From positions 1,488,001 to 1,552,000 of the forward strand of contig NZ_AP023354.1 of NCBI RefSeq assembly GCF_018324685.1: 64,000 nucleotides of DNA, in the 5' to 3' direction. The notes beneath the pieces were generated by a model. That model searched no databases. It saw only the letters and a list, made by a program, of their open reading frames with translations, and had not been told where the DNA came from. This DNA comes from Actinocatenispora sera (GTDB taxonomy: Bacteria > Actinomycetota > Actinomycetes > Mycobacteriales > Micromonosporaceae). Within the stretch, counting starts at the first letter, position 1, and each line of letters begins with the position of its first letter. The position numbers and the translations under genes were made by a program. Positions 34,155-41,939 of the stretch are shown one piece after another.

Positions 34155-34640
34155 ATGGCTTCCGATGTTCCTGACCGCATCGTCGCTGGGCGTGCGACCG
34201 ACCGTCGGGGCGATGAATCACCGTTCGCGCTCGGCTTGCTGCTGCGTCGGGCGCACTGGCGCGCGGCTGCGGTGATGGGGGAGGCGCTTCGGCCGCTCGG
34301 CATCGAGTTGCGGCACTTCGCGGTGCTGATCGTCCTGGTCAACCAGGGGCCCATGATGCAGCGGGATCTGGCGGCCGAGACGGGGTCGGACAAGGCGGGA
34401 ATCATGCGGATCGTCGACGACCTGGAGCGCAAGGGGCTGGCCGTCCGTAAGGCCGTTCCGGGGGACCGTCGGGCTCGGGCGGTGCACGTCACACCGCAAG
34501 GGGTCGAACTTTTCGATGCGGCCCACGTGGCGGCGAAGCCGCTGGCCGAGCGGCTTGCCGCCGAGCTGGGGCCGGGTGAGTCCGAGCGTCTGGCGGATCT
34601 GCTGGCCCGGCTCGTCTATCCCGGTGGCGCCGAGGCGTAG
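34155..34640 (+). CDS. MarR-family regulator
   Basis: A protein of 161 residues: FALGLLLRRAHWRAAAVMGEALRP, recognition helix LAAETGSDKAGIMRIVDDLE and wing RKAVPGDRRARAVHVTPQG. MarR repressors of this form sense phenolics or electrophiles. Upstream at 34112-34139 two CGATA-type half-sites (CGATAC, ATCGATAG) occur, similar to the palindrome between the azoreductase and nitroreductase genes, so this protein may control them too. The last codon lies 57 bases from the convergent azoreductase gene. Confidence 0.85.
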   Translation: MASDVPDRIVAGRATDRRGDESPFALGLLLRRAHWRAAAVMGEALRPLGIELRHFAVLIVLVNQGPMMQRDLAAETGSDKAGIMRIVDDLERKGLAVRKAVPGDRRARAVHVTPQGVELFDAAHVAAKPLAERLAAELGPGESERLADLLARLVYPGGAEA

Positions 34641-34697
34641 GCGCGGCGAGGGTGCCGCGTACCGGGTTGGGGTGCGGCGCCCCTCGCGCGCGGGTGG

Positions 34698-35348
34698 TTA
34701 GGCGGCGAGGCGCTCGACGAGTTCCGCTGCCTTGGCGGTCGCGTCCTCGAAGGCGCGCGTTCGGGATGCCTCGTAGCGCGGGATCAGTTGCGACATGGCC
34801 GGGTTGCGCGGGGCCATGGTCAGCTCCGGGACGATGAAGTCGACGGCCAGCCCGAGCGCGCCCTTCAGTACGGCTTCCAGGTAGTTCTGCACGTACTCGA
34901 AGCCCTCCCGCGGGGTGCCCGGCGCGTAGGAGCCGCCGCGGCTTGCCACGACGACCGCTGGTGTGCCCTGAGCGGAGGGGTGCTCGCCCGTGGTGCGGCC
35001 AGCCAGGATCACGCTGTCCAGCCATGCCTTCAGGGTCGACGGGATCGAGAAGTTGTACATCGGTGCGCCGAGCAGGACCGTGTCCGCCCGCTCCAGCTCC
35101 TCGATGAGCTGTACCCGGGCGCTGAACGCGGCGGACTGCTCCGGGGTGCGATCGGAGGGGTCCGTGGCGCCGGCGGTCCATGCGGCGGCGGTGATGTGCG
35201 GGACGGGGGCCGCGGCGAGGTCGCGGTAGACCACCGTGCCGGCCGGATGCTTCTCCTGCCAGGTCCTGCGGAAGGCGGCCGTGATCGAACGGGACGCGGA
35301 CGCCTCGCCGGGAAACACGGACGAGTCGATGTGCAGCAGCGTAGCCAT
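34698..35348 (-). CDS. FMN-dependent NADH-azoreductase
   Basis: A protein of 216 residues with the flavodoxin-like fold of AzoR: MATLLHIDSSVFPGEASASR for the phosphate loop, then LLGAPMYNFSIPSTLKAWLD and VVVASRGGSYAPG, the FMN and quinone contact regions of the family. It carries out two-electron reduction of quinones and azo compounds with NADH and protects against electrophiles. GGGAGAG precedes ATG 35348. It is divergent from a nitroreductase gene across palindromic sites and convergent with the MarR gene. Confidence 0.88.
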   Translation of the reverse strand: MATLLHIDSSVFPGEASASRSITAAFRRTWQEKHPAGTVVYRDLAAAPVPHITAAAWTAGATDPSDRTPEQSAAFSARVQLIEELERADTVLLGAPMYNFSIPSTLKAWLDSVILAGRTTGEHPSAQGTPAVVVASRGGSYAPGTPREGFEYVQNYLEAVLKGALGLAVDFIVPELTMAPRNPAMSQLIPRYEASRTRAFEDATAKAAELVERLAA

Positions 35349-35418
35349 GAGCTCTCCCAGGTGCCGTGCCCGCGGCGACGTGCCGGGGCGGCGGTTCATG
35401 CTCGACGATAGTCAAACA

Positions 35419-35440
35419 CGATACAGTATCGAGTGATACT
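35419..35440. promoter_or_regulatory. Overlapping palindromes between azoreductase and nitroreductase
   Basis: CGATACAGTATCG (35419-35431) is a perfect palindrome and AGTATC-GAGT-GATACT (35425-35440) overlaps it. The site lies in the divergent gap and shares the CGATAC half with the MarR promoter region at 34115-34120, suggesting shared MarR control. Confidence 0.6.
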
Positions 35441-35487
35441 ATCTCGGCTGAACGTAAGCTGTCGAGCAGAGGAAGATCCAGACGGTC

Positions 35488-36156
35488 ATGGACGTTTACG
35501 AGGCGGTTGCCAGCCGGCGGGCGGTGCGCGGCTTCACCGATCGGCCGGTACCGAGGAAGGCGCTGGAACGGGTGCTGTCCGCCGCGTCCTGGTCGCCGTC
35601 CGGATCCAACATCCAGCCCTGGCATGCCTACGTGTTGACCGGCCGGCCGCTGGCCGAGGTCAAGAAGCGCGCCGGTGCCCGTCTGGCCGCAGGCGACCCG
35701 TGGGACGAACCGGAGTACGAGCAGTACCCGGCCGAGCTGAAGTCGCCCTACCACGAGCGCCGGTCCGCCTTCGGTGCGCAACGCTACGGAGCGCTCGGTA
35801 TCGCGCGCGACGATCTGGCGGCGCGACAGCGGGCCTCGTCTGCGAACTGGGACTGCTTCGGCGCGCCGGCCGCTCTGTTCTGCTACATCGACCAGGACAT
35901 GGGGGCACCCCAGTGGGCCGACGTCGGCATGTACCTGCAGACCGTCATGCTGCTGTTGCGTGCCGAAGGGTTGCACAGCTGCCCGCAGATGGCCTGGGCG
36001 AAGTTTCACCGCAGCGTCGCCGAGGTCCTGTCGCCCCCGGCGGGACTCCTGCTCTTCTGCGGCATGTCGATCGGCTTTCGGGACGCCACGATCGATCACG
36101 CCCGCACGCCCCGGGCGCCGCTCGACCAGACGGTCACGTTCGTCGACGGCCGCTGA
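35488..36156 (+). CDS. Nitroreductase-family flavoprotein
   Basis: A protein of 222 residues. The N-terminal SRRAVRGFTDRPV supplies the FMN phosphate contacts and SWSPSGSNIQPWH is the family's conserved second motif; DMGAPQWADVGMYLQTVMLL and GLHSCPQMAW form the later core. It is an FMN enzyme reducing nitro compounds or quinones with NAD(P)H. ATG 35488 has a weak purine-rich site. Divergent from the azoreductase gene with shared operator-like sites, it is likely part of the same MarR-controlled detoxification response. Confidence 0.86.
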   Translation: MDVYEAVASRRAVRGFTDRPVPRKALERVLSAASWSPSGSNIQPWHAYVLTGRPLAEVKKRAGARLAAGDPWDEPEYEQYPAELKSPYHERRSAFGAQRYGALGIARDDLAARQRASSANWDCFGAPAALFCYIDQDMGAPQWADVGMYLQTVMLLLRAEGLHSCPQMAWAKFHRSVAEVLSPPAGLLLFCGMSIGFRDATIDHARTPRAPLDQTVTFVDGR

Positions 36157-36225
36157 CCCCGCGGCTTCAGCCGATGCGGCCCCGGATTCCGCGACGGCCG
36201 GATGGATGTCCGCCCCGGCGCGCGG

Positions 36226-36648
36226 TCACTGCGAGACCGTCGCGACGATGACGAGGATGCCGATGACGAGCATCATCAACAACGCGATGCCGGCCGGGAC
36301 GAGCCTGGACACCAGCGCGGCGGCCCGGCCGCTGCTCTGCACGGGGGCGAAGCCGATGGCGCCCGGCTGGGACCAGACGAACGACGCCACGTACGGGGAG
36401 GCGTAGTAGACGACCACCCGCTGTCCGGGGTGCGCGTCCAGGATCAGGTCGGCGGAGCCGAAGGCGCGCAACGGAGCCCGGGCCTGCACCCGCAGCCGGT
36501 GTCGGCCGGGCCGCACGGGCAGCTGGTTCCAGCCCCAGCTGAGCCGGATCGGCCACCCGTCCAGCACCGCCTCCGGTTGCACCAGCCCCATCGAGAAGTT
36601 GGGGTTCGAGGCGTTCACCGTCAACAGCGCGGTCGGGGGACTGGTCAT
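36226..36648 (-). CDS. Small protein with C-terminal membrane anchor
   Basis: A protein of 140 residues. About 100 residues of beta-rich sequence (LDGWPIRLSWGWNQLPVRPG, HRLRVQARAPLRAFGSADL) precede a single C-terminal hydrophobic helix (PAGIALLMMLVIGILVIVAT). The N-terminal part resembles actinobacterial domains written as GxHxxxV for carrier or binding roles, but I cannot name the family. ATG 36648 was chosen because homology-like composition begins there. It has no operon partner. Confidence 0.55.
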   Translation of the reverse strand: MTSPPTALLTVNASNPNFSMGLVQPEAVLDGWPIRLSWGWNQLPVRPGRHRLRVQARAPLRAFGSADLILDAHPGQRVVVYYASPYVASFVWSQPGAIGFAPVQSSGRAAALVSRLVPAGIALLMMLVIGILVIVATVSQ

Positions 36649-36778
36649 GGCCCCATGGTCGCCTAACCGGGCAACAACCGGCGGGTGCGTCGCCTGGCTC
36701 GTCGCGCGCTTCGGCAAGGCCCGCGACGGACGACGTACCGCGGGAGATCGCTCGGTGGATGGCGATGCGGCGTGCCCG

Positions 36779-37591
36779 TCAGGGTGCGTTTCGGGCGGCG
36801 ATGGCCTTCTGGATCCGGCCGAGCGTGCGCAGCGCCTTCTTCGCGGCGGCGCGGACCTGGCCGTCGAACACCGTGGCGCCGCGGTCGGTGGCCTGCAACC
36901 GTTCGAGTACCGGTACGGCACGGTCGTCGCCGGTCGAACCGAGCGCCACGGCCGCCCAGTACCGCTGGTCCGGGTCCGGGCTCGCGGCGGTGTCGAGCAG
37001 CCGGGGCAGCACGACGTCGGGCGGGAACAGCGCCAGCGCGCTGGCCAGGTAGCCGATGCGCGGGAAGCGGCGGTGGATGAACTCGTCCCACAGCCCGGCG
37101 AGTGCCGCGTCGCCGCCGATCGTGGCCAGCGCCTCGGCGCTGCGCGCGCGCATCCACTCGGCCGGGTCCCGTAGCAGCGGTACCAGGGCCGGCACGGTCG
37201 AGTCGTCGCCCAGCTCGCCGAGGGCGACGACCGCCTCCTCCCGGGCGATCCACTGATCGTGGTGCAGCATCTCCAGCAGGTCCGGGACCGCGGCGCGGAA
37301 GCCGAGGGCGGCGCAGCCCTTCGCCGCCCAGGCCTGGCAGTTGTACCGGGTGTCGGTCAGCGCGGCCAGCAGCGGCTCTTCGAGGCTGGCGTCGCCGAAC
37401 GCGGCCGCCCGGTTCATCGCCCGGCAGAACAGCGAGCGGTGCGCGGAACCGTAGTCCCGGACGAACGCGCGCAGCGTTTCCGCCGCCGACTCGTCGCCGA
37501 GGTCGCCGGCCCGGTCGAGCAGTCGGGTCAGGCGCTCGGTGCGGGTGTCCAGGTCGCCGTCCGACAGGGAGCGCAGTGCAGCGGGATTCAC
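36779..37591 (-). CDS. HEAT-repeat protein
   Basis: A protein of about 270 residues composed of helical repeats: LEEPLLAALTDTRYNCQAWA, VPDLLEMLHHDQWIAREEAV, VPALVPLLRDPAEWMRARSA and VLPRLLDTAASPDPDQRYWA, each about 31 residues apart. PBS-lyase/HEAT repeats act as protein-binding scaffolds or in tetrapyrrole-associated roles. There is no clear ribosome site; GTG 37591 is a guess and ATG 37669 is the upstream alternative. The binding partner is unknown. Confidence 0.72.
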   Translation of the reverse strand: MNPAALRSLSDGDLDTRTERLTRLLDRAGDLGDESAAETLRAFVRDYGSAHRSLFCRAMNRAAAFGDASLEEPLLAALTDTRYNCQAWAAKGCAALGFRAAVPDLLEMLHHDQWIAREEAVVALGELGDDSTVPALVPLLRDPAEWMRARSAEALATIGGDAALAGLWDEFIHRRFPRIGYLASALALFPPDVVLPRLLDTAASPDPDQRYWAAVALGSTGDDRAVPVLERLQATDRGATVFDGQVRAAAKKALRTLGRIQKAIAARNAP

Positions 37592-37793
37592 CGCCCGACT
37601 GTACCCACCGGCCTTCGCCGCACCGCGGTGCCCGGCGTCGACGTTCCGAAGACCGGCCGTCGTGATCATCCTGGCCCTCTGGAGCGCGATCGCCGCGGAG
37701 CCGGTGAACTACGGGTCGCGCCAGCCCCGACGGAGCGGCACACGCCCCGGACCTCCGCCGGGTCTGGCACGTACGTACCTTGCTTGTTATGTA

Positions 37794-37804
37794 ACCAGCT
37801 TGGT
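37794..37804. promoter_or_regulatory. Short palindrome before the ArsR-AHSA1-DUF899 operon
   Basis: ACCAGCTTGGT, inside GTAACCAGCTTGGTAC, lies 12-22 bases before the ATG at 37816. This is a plausible autoregulatory site for the ArsR-like protein. Confidence 0.4.
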
Positions 37805-37815
37805 ACATTGGCGCG

Positions 37816-38142
37816 ATGGACGCGATCTTGCAGGCGCTGGCGGATCCCAGCAGGCGCACCGTGCTCCGGTCCCTGCGGGACGGTCCGGCAACCGTCACCG
37901 AGCTCGCCGCCCAGCTGCCGATCGCGCGTCCGGGCGTCTCGCGGCACCTGCGGGTGCTGCGGGAGGCGGGCCTGGTCGAGGTGGAGCAACGGGCCCAGTT
38001 CCGTCTGTACCGGTTGCGGCCCGAGCCGCTGGCCGAACTCGACGAATGGCTCGGCGACTACCGGGCCCTGTGGCAGCAGCGATTCGACGCCCTGCACACC
38101 GAGGTGGCGCGGGGAAGGAAACAACGGAGGGACGAAGGATGA
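37816..38142 (+). CDS. ArsR-like winged-helix regulator (SRPBCC-linked type)
   Basis: A protein of 108 residues: DAILQALADPSRRTVLRSLR, recognition helix IARPGVSRHLRVL and wing EQRAQFRLYRL. It lacks metal-binding cysteines, so it belongs to the ArsR group that pairs with AHSA1 proteins rather than to the arsenic repressors. Its TGA overlaps the next ATG as ATGA, so it is co-translated with the AHSA1 gene. The family pairing suggests a regulator whose signal is bound by the partner. Confidence 0.86.
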   Translation: MDAILQALADPSRRTVLRSLRDGPATVTELAAQLPIARPGVSRHLRVLREAGLVEVEQRAQFRLYRLRPEPLAELDEWLGDYRALWQQRFDALHTEVARGRKQRRDEG

Positions 38143-38648
38143 GCAGGGACGGCCGGCCCGGCGTGATCGGGACGCTGCGGGCGCAGGACGGCAAGGGCGT
38201 CGTCCGGATGGAAGACCGGTTCGACACCGACATCGACGACCTGTGGTCGGCTCTCACCGAGCCGGCCCGCTTGGCGCGCTGGATCGCCGAGGTCGACGGC
38301 GACCCGCGACTCGGCGGTGTCGTTCGGGCCCGCTTCACCAGTACGTGGCAGGGCCGCGTTCGGGTCGACCGGTGCGAGCCGCCGGATCGCCTGCTGGTGA
38401 CCATGATCGACGACGAGGACGGCGAGGACACCGTCGTCGAGGCCCAGTTGCGCCGCGACGGCGAGCAGACGCTGCTCGTCATCGAGGAACGCGGGCTCCC
38501 GCTGGACGTACTCGACGGGCACGGTGCCGGCTGGCAGGCGCACGTGGAGGATCTCGCCGCGCATCTCGCCCACCGGTCGCCGGCGCCGTGGCGTACCCGC
38601 TGGCTCGAGCTGACGCCGCACTACGAGGTCCTGGCCAAGGATCTCTGA
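38139..38648 (+). CDS. AHSA1/SRPBCC domain protein
   Basis: A protein of 169 residues with the Bet-v1-like fold seen in AHSA1 proteins: EDRFDTDIDDLWSALTEPARLARW and later LLVTMIDDEDGEDTVVEAQL, GAGWQAHVEDLAAHL. The Trp in the C-terminal helix (GxGW) is typical. It is coupled to the ArsR-like gene by ATGA and followed 20 bases later by a DUF899 gene. It probably binds a hydrophobic ligand. Confidence 0.8.
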   Translation: MSRDGRPGVIGTLRAQDGKGVVRMEDRFDTDIDDLWSALTEPARLARWIAEVDGDPRLGGVVRARFTSTWQGRVRVDRCEPPDRLLVTMIDDEDGEDTVVEAQLRRDGEQTLLVIEERGLPLDVLDGHGAGWQAHVEDLAAHLAHRSPAPWRTRWLELTPHYEVLAKDL

Positions 38649-38668
38649 CCGAGCACACGGAGGATGCG

Positions 38669-39430
38669 ATGGCACTGCCCCAGGTGGTGGATCGGGCCGA
38701 GTGGCTGGCGGCGCGTCGCGCGCTGTTGGCGCGGGAGAAGGAGCACACCCGCCAGGGCGACGCGCTGAACGCGGACCGGCGCCGGCTGCCGATGGTACGG
38801 GTGGAGAAGGACTACGTCTTCGAGGGGCCGTCGGGCCGGGTCGGGCTCGGTGCGCTGTTCGCCGGGCGCCGTCAGCTGGTCGTACGGCACGTGATGTTCG
38901 GTCCCGACTGGTCGGCGCCGTGTCCGGCCTGTTCGGCCGACATCCGCCAGCTGACCGGCGCGCTGTTCGACGATCTCGCCGCCCGGCAGACGACCTACGT
39001 GCTGGTTTCCCGCGCCCCGTACGAGAAGATCGCGTCGGCCCGGCGGGAGCGCGGCTGGGACGTGCCGTGGTTCTCGGCGTTCGGTAGCGACTTCAACTAC
39101 GACCTCCAGGTGTCCATGGATGCCGCCCGCCCGCAGCCGGAGTACAACTACCGGCGCGAGCCGGAGCTGTTGGAGCCGGCGCCGGACCGCTCCGTCGAGC
39201 TGGCCGGGGTCAGCTGCTTCCTGCGTGCCGGCGACGACGTCTTCCACACCTACTCCACCTACGCGCGCGGGATGGACCACCTGGGCGGCACCTACCCGCT
39301 CCTCGACCTGACCGCGCTCGGCCGGCAGGAGGACTGGGAGCTGCCGCGGGACCGCAACGAGACGGTCACCGCGTGGGACCCGGAAACGTACTGGACGGTG
39401 CCCGCTGCCGACCGGAAGCCGATCGGCTGA
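38669..39430 (+). CDS. DUF899 thioredoxin-like protein
   Basis: A protein of 253 residues: EWLAARRALLAREKEHTRQG, LPMVRVEKDYVFEGPSGRVG, then a CPAC pair in PDWSAPCPACSADIR and VLVSRAPYEKIASARRERGW. The DUF899 family has a thioredoxin-like fold, and the CxxC motif could be redox active. The GTYPLLDLTALGRQEDWE block and a C-terminal domain follow. A GGAGG site precedes ATG 38669. It is the last gene of the ArsR-AHSA1-DUF899 operon. Confidence 0.82.
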   Translation: MALPQVVDRAEWLAARRALLAREKEHTRQGDALNADRRRLPMVRVEKDYVFEGPSGRVGLGALFAGRRQLVVRHVMFGPDWSAPCPACSADIRQLTGALFDDLAARQTTYVLVSRAPYEKIASARRERGWDVPWFSAFGSDFNYDLQVSMDAARPQPEYNYRREPELLEPAPDRSVELAGVSCFLRAGDDVFHTYSTYARGMDHLGGTYPLLDLTALGRQEDWELPRDRNETVTAWDPETYWTVPAADRKPIG

Positions 39431-39445
39431 ACCCCGCGGCGCCGG

Positions 39446-39985
39446 TCAGTCGATGCGGTACTGCCAGCCGTGCGGCTGCCAGGTGAAGTCGGCGGCGACG
39501 AGCTCGCGGACGGTGCGGCCGGTGCTGGCGTGTTCCAACCCCCGGTAGGTCGCGAGGTGCCCGATCACGAGGACGCGCCGGTCGGACCACCGGGTCGGCA
39601 GATCGGCCAGAAACCGCACCACCCGGTCGATCGCCTGGGCGTGGCTCTCCCCGCCGGGATAGGGGCGGTCGCAGTGGTCGAGCCGGTCGGCCTTGACCTC
39701 GGCGGCCGGCGTGCCGTTGCGGGTACCGAAGTCGCACTCGCGCAGCCGCCAGTCGGCCAGGATCGGGATGTCGCTGTCGCCGAAGGCGATCCGCGCCGTG
39801 TCCGCTGCGCGACGCAGGTCGGAGGTGAACACCGCGGCGATGCCGTCGTCGCGCCGGCGCCGGCCCAGGTCGGCGGCGTTGCTGCGGCCGCGGTCGGACA
39901 GCCGTCCGGGCAGCCAGCCGGTGGCGATGCCCCGCTCGTTGTCCTCGGTCAACGCATGGGTCTCGAACACGATCTCGATGGGCAT
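39446..39985 (-). CDS. Histidine-phosphatase-superfamily protein (phosphoglycerate-mutase-like)
   Basis: A protein of 179 residues. The first catalytic motif, normally RHG, reads ETHALTED: His is kept at the nucleophile position but Arg and Gly are not (EIVFETHAL). The second half is typical (ADLGRRRRDDGIAAVFTSDL-RRAADTA, GESHAQAIDRVVRFL, VLVIGHLATYRGLE). ATG 39985 lies next to a palindrome in an AT-rich promoter (40005-40019). It converges with DUF899, ending 16 bases away. Function: a phosphatase with unusual active site, or a non-catalytic relative. Confidence 0.7.
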   Translation of the reverse strand: MPIEIVFETHALTEDNERGIATGWLPGRLSDRGRSNAADLGRRRRDDGIAAVFTSDLRRAADTARIAFGDSDIPILADWRLRECDFGTRNGTPAAEVKADRLDHCDRPYPGGESHAQAIDRVVRFLADLPTRWSDRRVLVIGHLATYRGLEHASTGRTVRELVAADFTWQPHGWQYRID

Positions 39986-40004
39986 CAACCGAGGATATAA
40001 AGGA

Positions 40005-40019
40005 ACTGTTATTAACAGT
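40005..40019. promoter_or_regulatory. Perfect palindrome in an AT-rich promoter island
   Basis: ACTGTTA-T-TAACAGT is symmetric over 15 bases. It lies 20 bases upstream of the histidine-phosphatase ATG in the most AT-rich patch of the window (39990-40045), which also holds a TTTATAT-like -10. It is likely an operator for a repressor encoded elsewhere. Confidence 0.55.
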
Positions 40020-40180
40020 AAAGACTCTTTCCATAATTTTGTACGGCTTCCTGCCCCGCCGCACGGCTCGGTGGCGGCGCCGACCCGCGCGACCACCTCG
40101 CCTCACACTTTTCCGCCGTGCCTCGTCGTAGTACCGAGTCGGGCTGATCGGCACCGACGCGCAGCAGAGAGGACCACGTC

Positions 40181-40567
40181 ATGGCCACCCAGTTGACGGC
40201 AGCGCGGCACGGCACCAGCACGTTCGTCCGGGTCTCCGTCGCGCTGCAGACCGCGGCGATCTTCTTCCAGGCGATCACCGCCGGGATCATGCTGGGCACG
40301 CACCACGGCGAGGTGCTGCACAGCGTCAACGCCCGGGTGATGTTCGGGGCGTCCATGCTGTACGTGCTGGCCGCGGTGCTCGGCTGGAAGCCGGGCGGCG
40401 GCTCGCCCCGCCCCATCTGGTACTCGGTGGGCTTCCTGGTGCTCGCCGGCCTCCAGGTGGTTCTGGGCATCAACCATGTGATGGAGGCGCACGTACCGCT
40501 GGGCATCCTGATGTTCGGCATGAGCATGGTGCTGCTGGCCCAGCAACTGTCCCGACCGCGCCGCTGA
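40181..40567 (+). CDS. Four-helix small membrane protein
   Basis: A protein of 128 residues with four predicted membrane helices: VSVALQTAAIFFQAITAGIML, NARVMFGASMLYVLAAVLGW, PIWYSVGFLVLAGLQVVLGI and VPLGILMFGMSMVLLAQQL. Conserved His residues occur in loops (HHGEVLHSVNAR, NHVMEAHVP), which might ligate heme or metal. No family name is recognised with confidence; DoxX- and cytochrome-like proteins have similar layouts. ATG 40181 follows AGAGAGGACC. Confidence 0.65.
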   Translation: MATQLTAARHGTSTFVRVSVALQTAAIFFQAITAGIMLGTHHGEVLHSVNARVMFGASMLYVLAAVLGWKPGGGSPRPIWYSVGFLVLAGLQVVLGINHVMEAHVPLGILMFGMSMVLLAQQLSRPRR

Positions 40568-40609
40568 GCGCCCGGCACGCTACCGTGCTCCCGCTGATCC
40601 ACCTGCGCT

Positions 40610-40711
40610 GCAACGACCCCGGCGCCGCAACGACACCGGCGCCGCAAGGTCACCGGCAGCGCAACGACACCGGTGCCGCGAGGTCACCGGTGCCGCAACG
40701 GCACCGACGGC
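40610..40711. repeat. Six exact-length 17-bp tandem units
   Basis: GCAACGACACCGGCGCC and variants (GCAAGGTCACCGGCA-GC, GCGAGGTCACCGGTGCC, GCAACGGCACCGACGGC) repeat every 17 bases for 102 bases. They end 28 bases before the phosphotransferase ATG. Confidence 0.75.
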
Positions 40712-40738
40712 GCGGGGACGTCGAGGGGAGCGGGTCCG

Positions 40739-41623
40739 ATGGCCGAGGCGCGGCCGATGGCCGAGGTGGCGCGCACGATCGCGGCGACGGTGCTGAGCCG
40801 CGATCCGGGCCCGATGTCGGCCGTACCGAGCCTGTCCCACCACGTGTTCGCCGGCTCGGACGTGGTCGTGAAGGTCATCGAGGGCGGTCGCCATCGCCGG
40901 CTGGACCGGGAGGTCGGGCTGGTCGAGCGGCTTCCCACGGGGCTGACCGCGCCGCTGCTGGCCAGCGGCACCGAGCGGCTCGGTACCAGCGAGTTCCGGT
41001 ACGCCTGCTACGCGCGGGTCGTCGGGACGGCGCCGGGCATGGGCCTGCCCGGGGTGACCGCGACCGCCGCGCGGTCGCTGGCCGAACAGGCGGTCGAACG
41101 GCTGCTGGTCCTGCACGCCTGGCAGCCGCCCGGGGTGGCCGACCGGATCCTGCGGGAACCGTTGGCGCACGATGGATTCGTCGACCGGGCGGGGTTGCTT
41201 GCCGCGGTCGGGGAGCTGGGGTCGGACGGCCGGCTGGCCCCGCCGGTACTGGACGGGTTGGCGGCGATCGCGGCGCAGGCGCCACCGCGGGCGCGCACCG
41301 GCGTACCCGTCCATGCGGACTGCCACTGGGACAACTGGCTCGCCCGGGACGGGCAGGTACTGGCGTTGCTCGACTTCGAGTGGGCCCGTTGGGGCGAGCC
41401 GCTCGACGACTGGTTCTTCCTGGCCGCGTTCAGCGGCCCGCACCTGCGTACGGTTCTCGACGTCGTCGCCGCCGCGACCGGTCTGACGCCGGACGAGCTG
41501 GCGGCCGGCTGCGAACTGCGGGAGGCCGCACACCTGGTGTCCGAACTCCGTACCGGCAACCCGCCGCCGCACCGGCTCCGCGAGCTCGACGCGCTCACCG
41601 TCGGCCGGCGCTGGTGGCGCTGA
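40739..41623 (+). CDS. Aminoglycoside-phosphotransferase-family kinase
   Basis: A protein of 294 residues. The fold is the eukaryotic-like kinase type: VVVKVIEGG places Lys45 as the ATP lysine, VHADCHWDNWL gives His192, catalytic Asp194 and Asn199 (HxDxxxxN), and LDFEWARWGEPLDDWFF gives the magnesium-binding Asp. Substrates of APH relatives include aminoglycosides, choline and macrolides; nothing nearby identifies it. The 17-bp repeats and a GAGGGGAG site precede ATG 40739. Confidence 0.82.
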   Translation: MAEARPMAEVARTIAATVLSRDPGPMSAVPSLSHHVFAGSDVVVKVIEGGRHRRLDREVGLVERLPTGLTAPLLASGTERLGTSEFRYACYARVVGTAPGMGLPGVTATAARSLAEQAVERLLVLHAWQPPGVADRILREPLAHDGFVDRAGLLAAVGELGSDGRLAPPVLDGLAAIAAQAPPRARTGVPVHADCHWDNWLARDGQVLALLDFEWARWGEPLDDWFFLAAFSGPHLRTVLDVVAAATGLTPDELAAGCELREAAHLVSELRTGNPPPHRLRELDALTVGRRWWR

Positions 41624-41655
41624 GCGCTGGTGGCGCTGAGCGCTGAGGCGCTGAT

Positions 41656-41719
41656 GCGTTGATCAAGGGATCCGGGCAGGACAGGCCCGGACGATGTGGC
41701 CCGATCCCTTGATCAACGC
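41656..41719. terminator. Long inverted repeat downstream of the kinase gene
   Basis: GCGTTGATCAAGGGATC (41656-41672) pairs perfectly with GATCCCTTGATCAACGC (41703-41719). An inner CCGGGC/GCCCGG stem (41672-41690) lies in between. It can act as a terminator or cruciform and lies in the 316-base gap before the L,D-transpeptidase gene. The rest of that gap holds only that gene's promoter and ribosome site. Confidence 0.7.
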
Positions 41720-41939
41720 CTTCGGGGCGCTTGTCCGGTACGGCGGGTGAGAAACCTCGGTCGGTTTCGGCGTGTCGCGTTGCCGTTCCGGACTTCGGTG
41801 TCATTGCGCTGGCACGCCCCGTCTATTCTGGTGGCGAGCAGGCGGCCGGAGCCGGGCCGAGGCCGATCCGTGATCGTCCTGCAGCCCACCCGCCCGTCGG
41901 GACCTGGTAGTTCATGAGGGACGTACCGGGTGGGGAGGC

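Noticed and set aside
37816-38142. Fifth arsenic-responsive ArsR
   Set aside because: It has no cysteines and is coupled to an AHSA1 gene, so it belongs to a different ArsR group.
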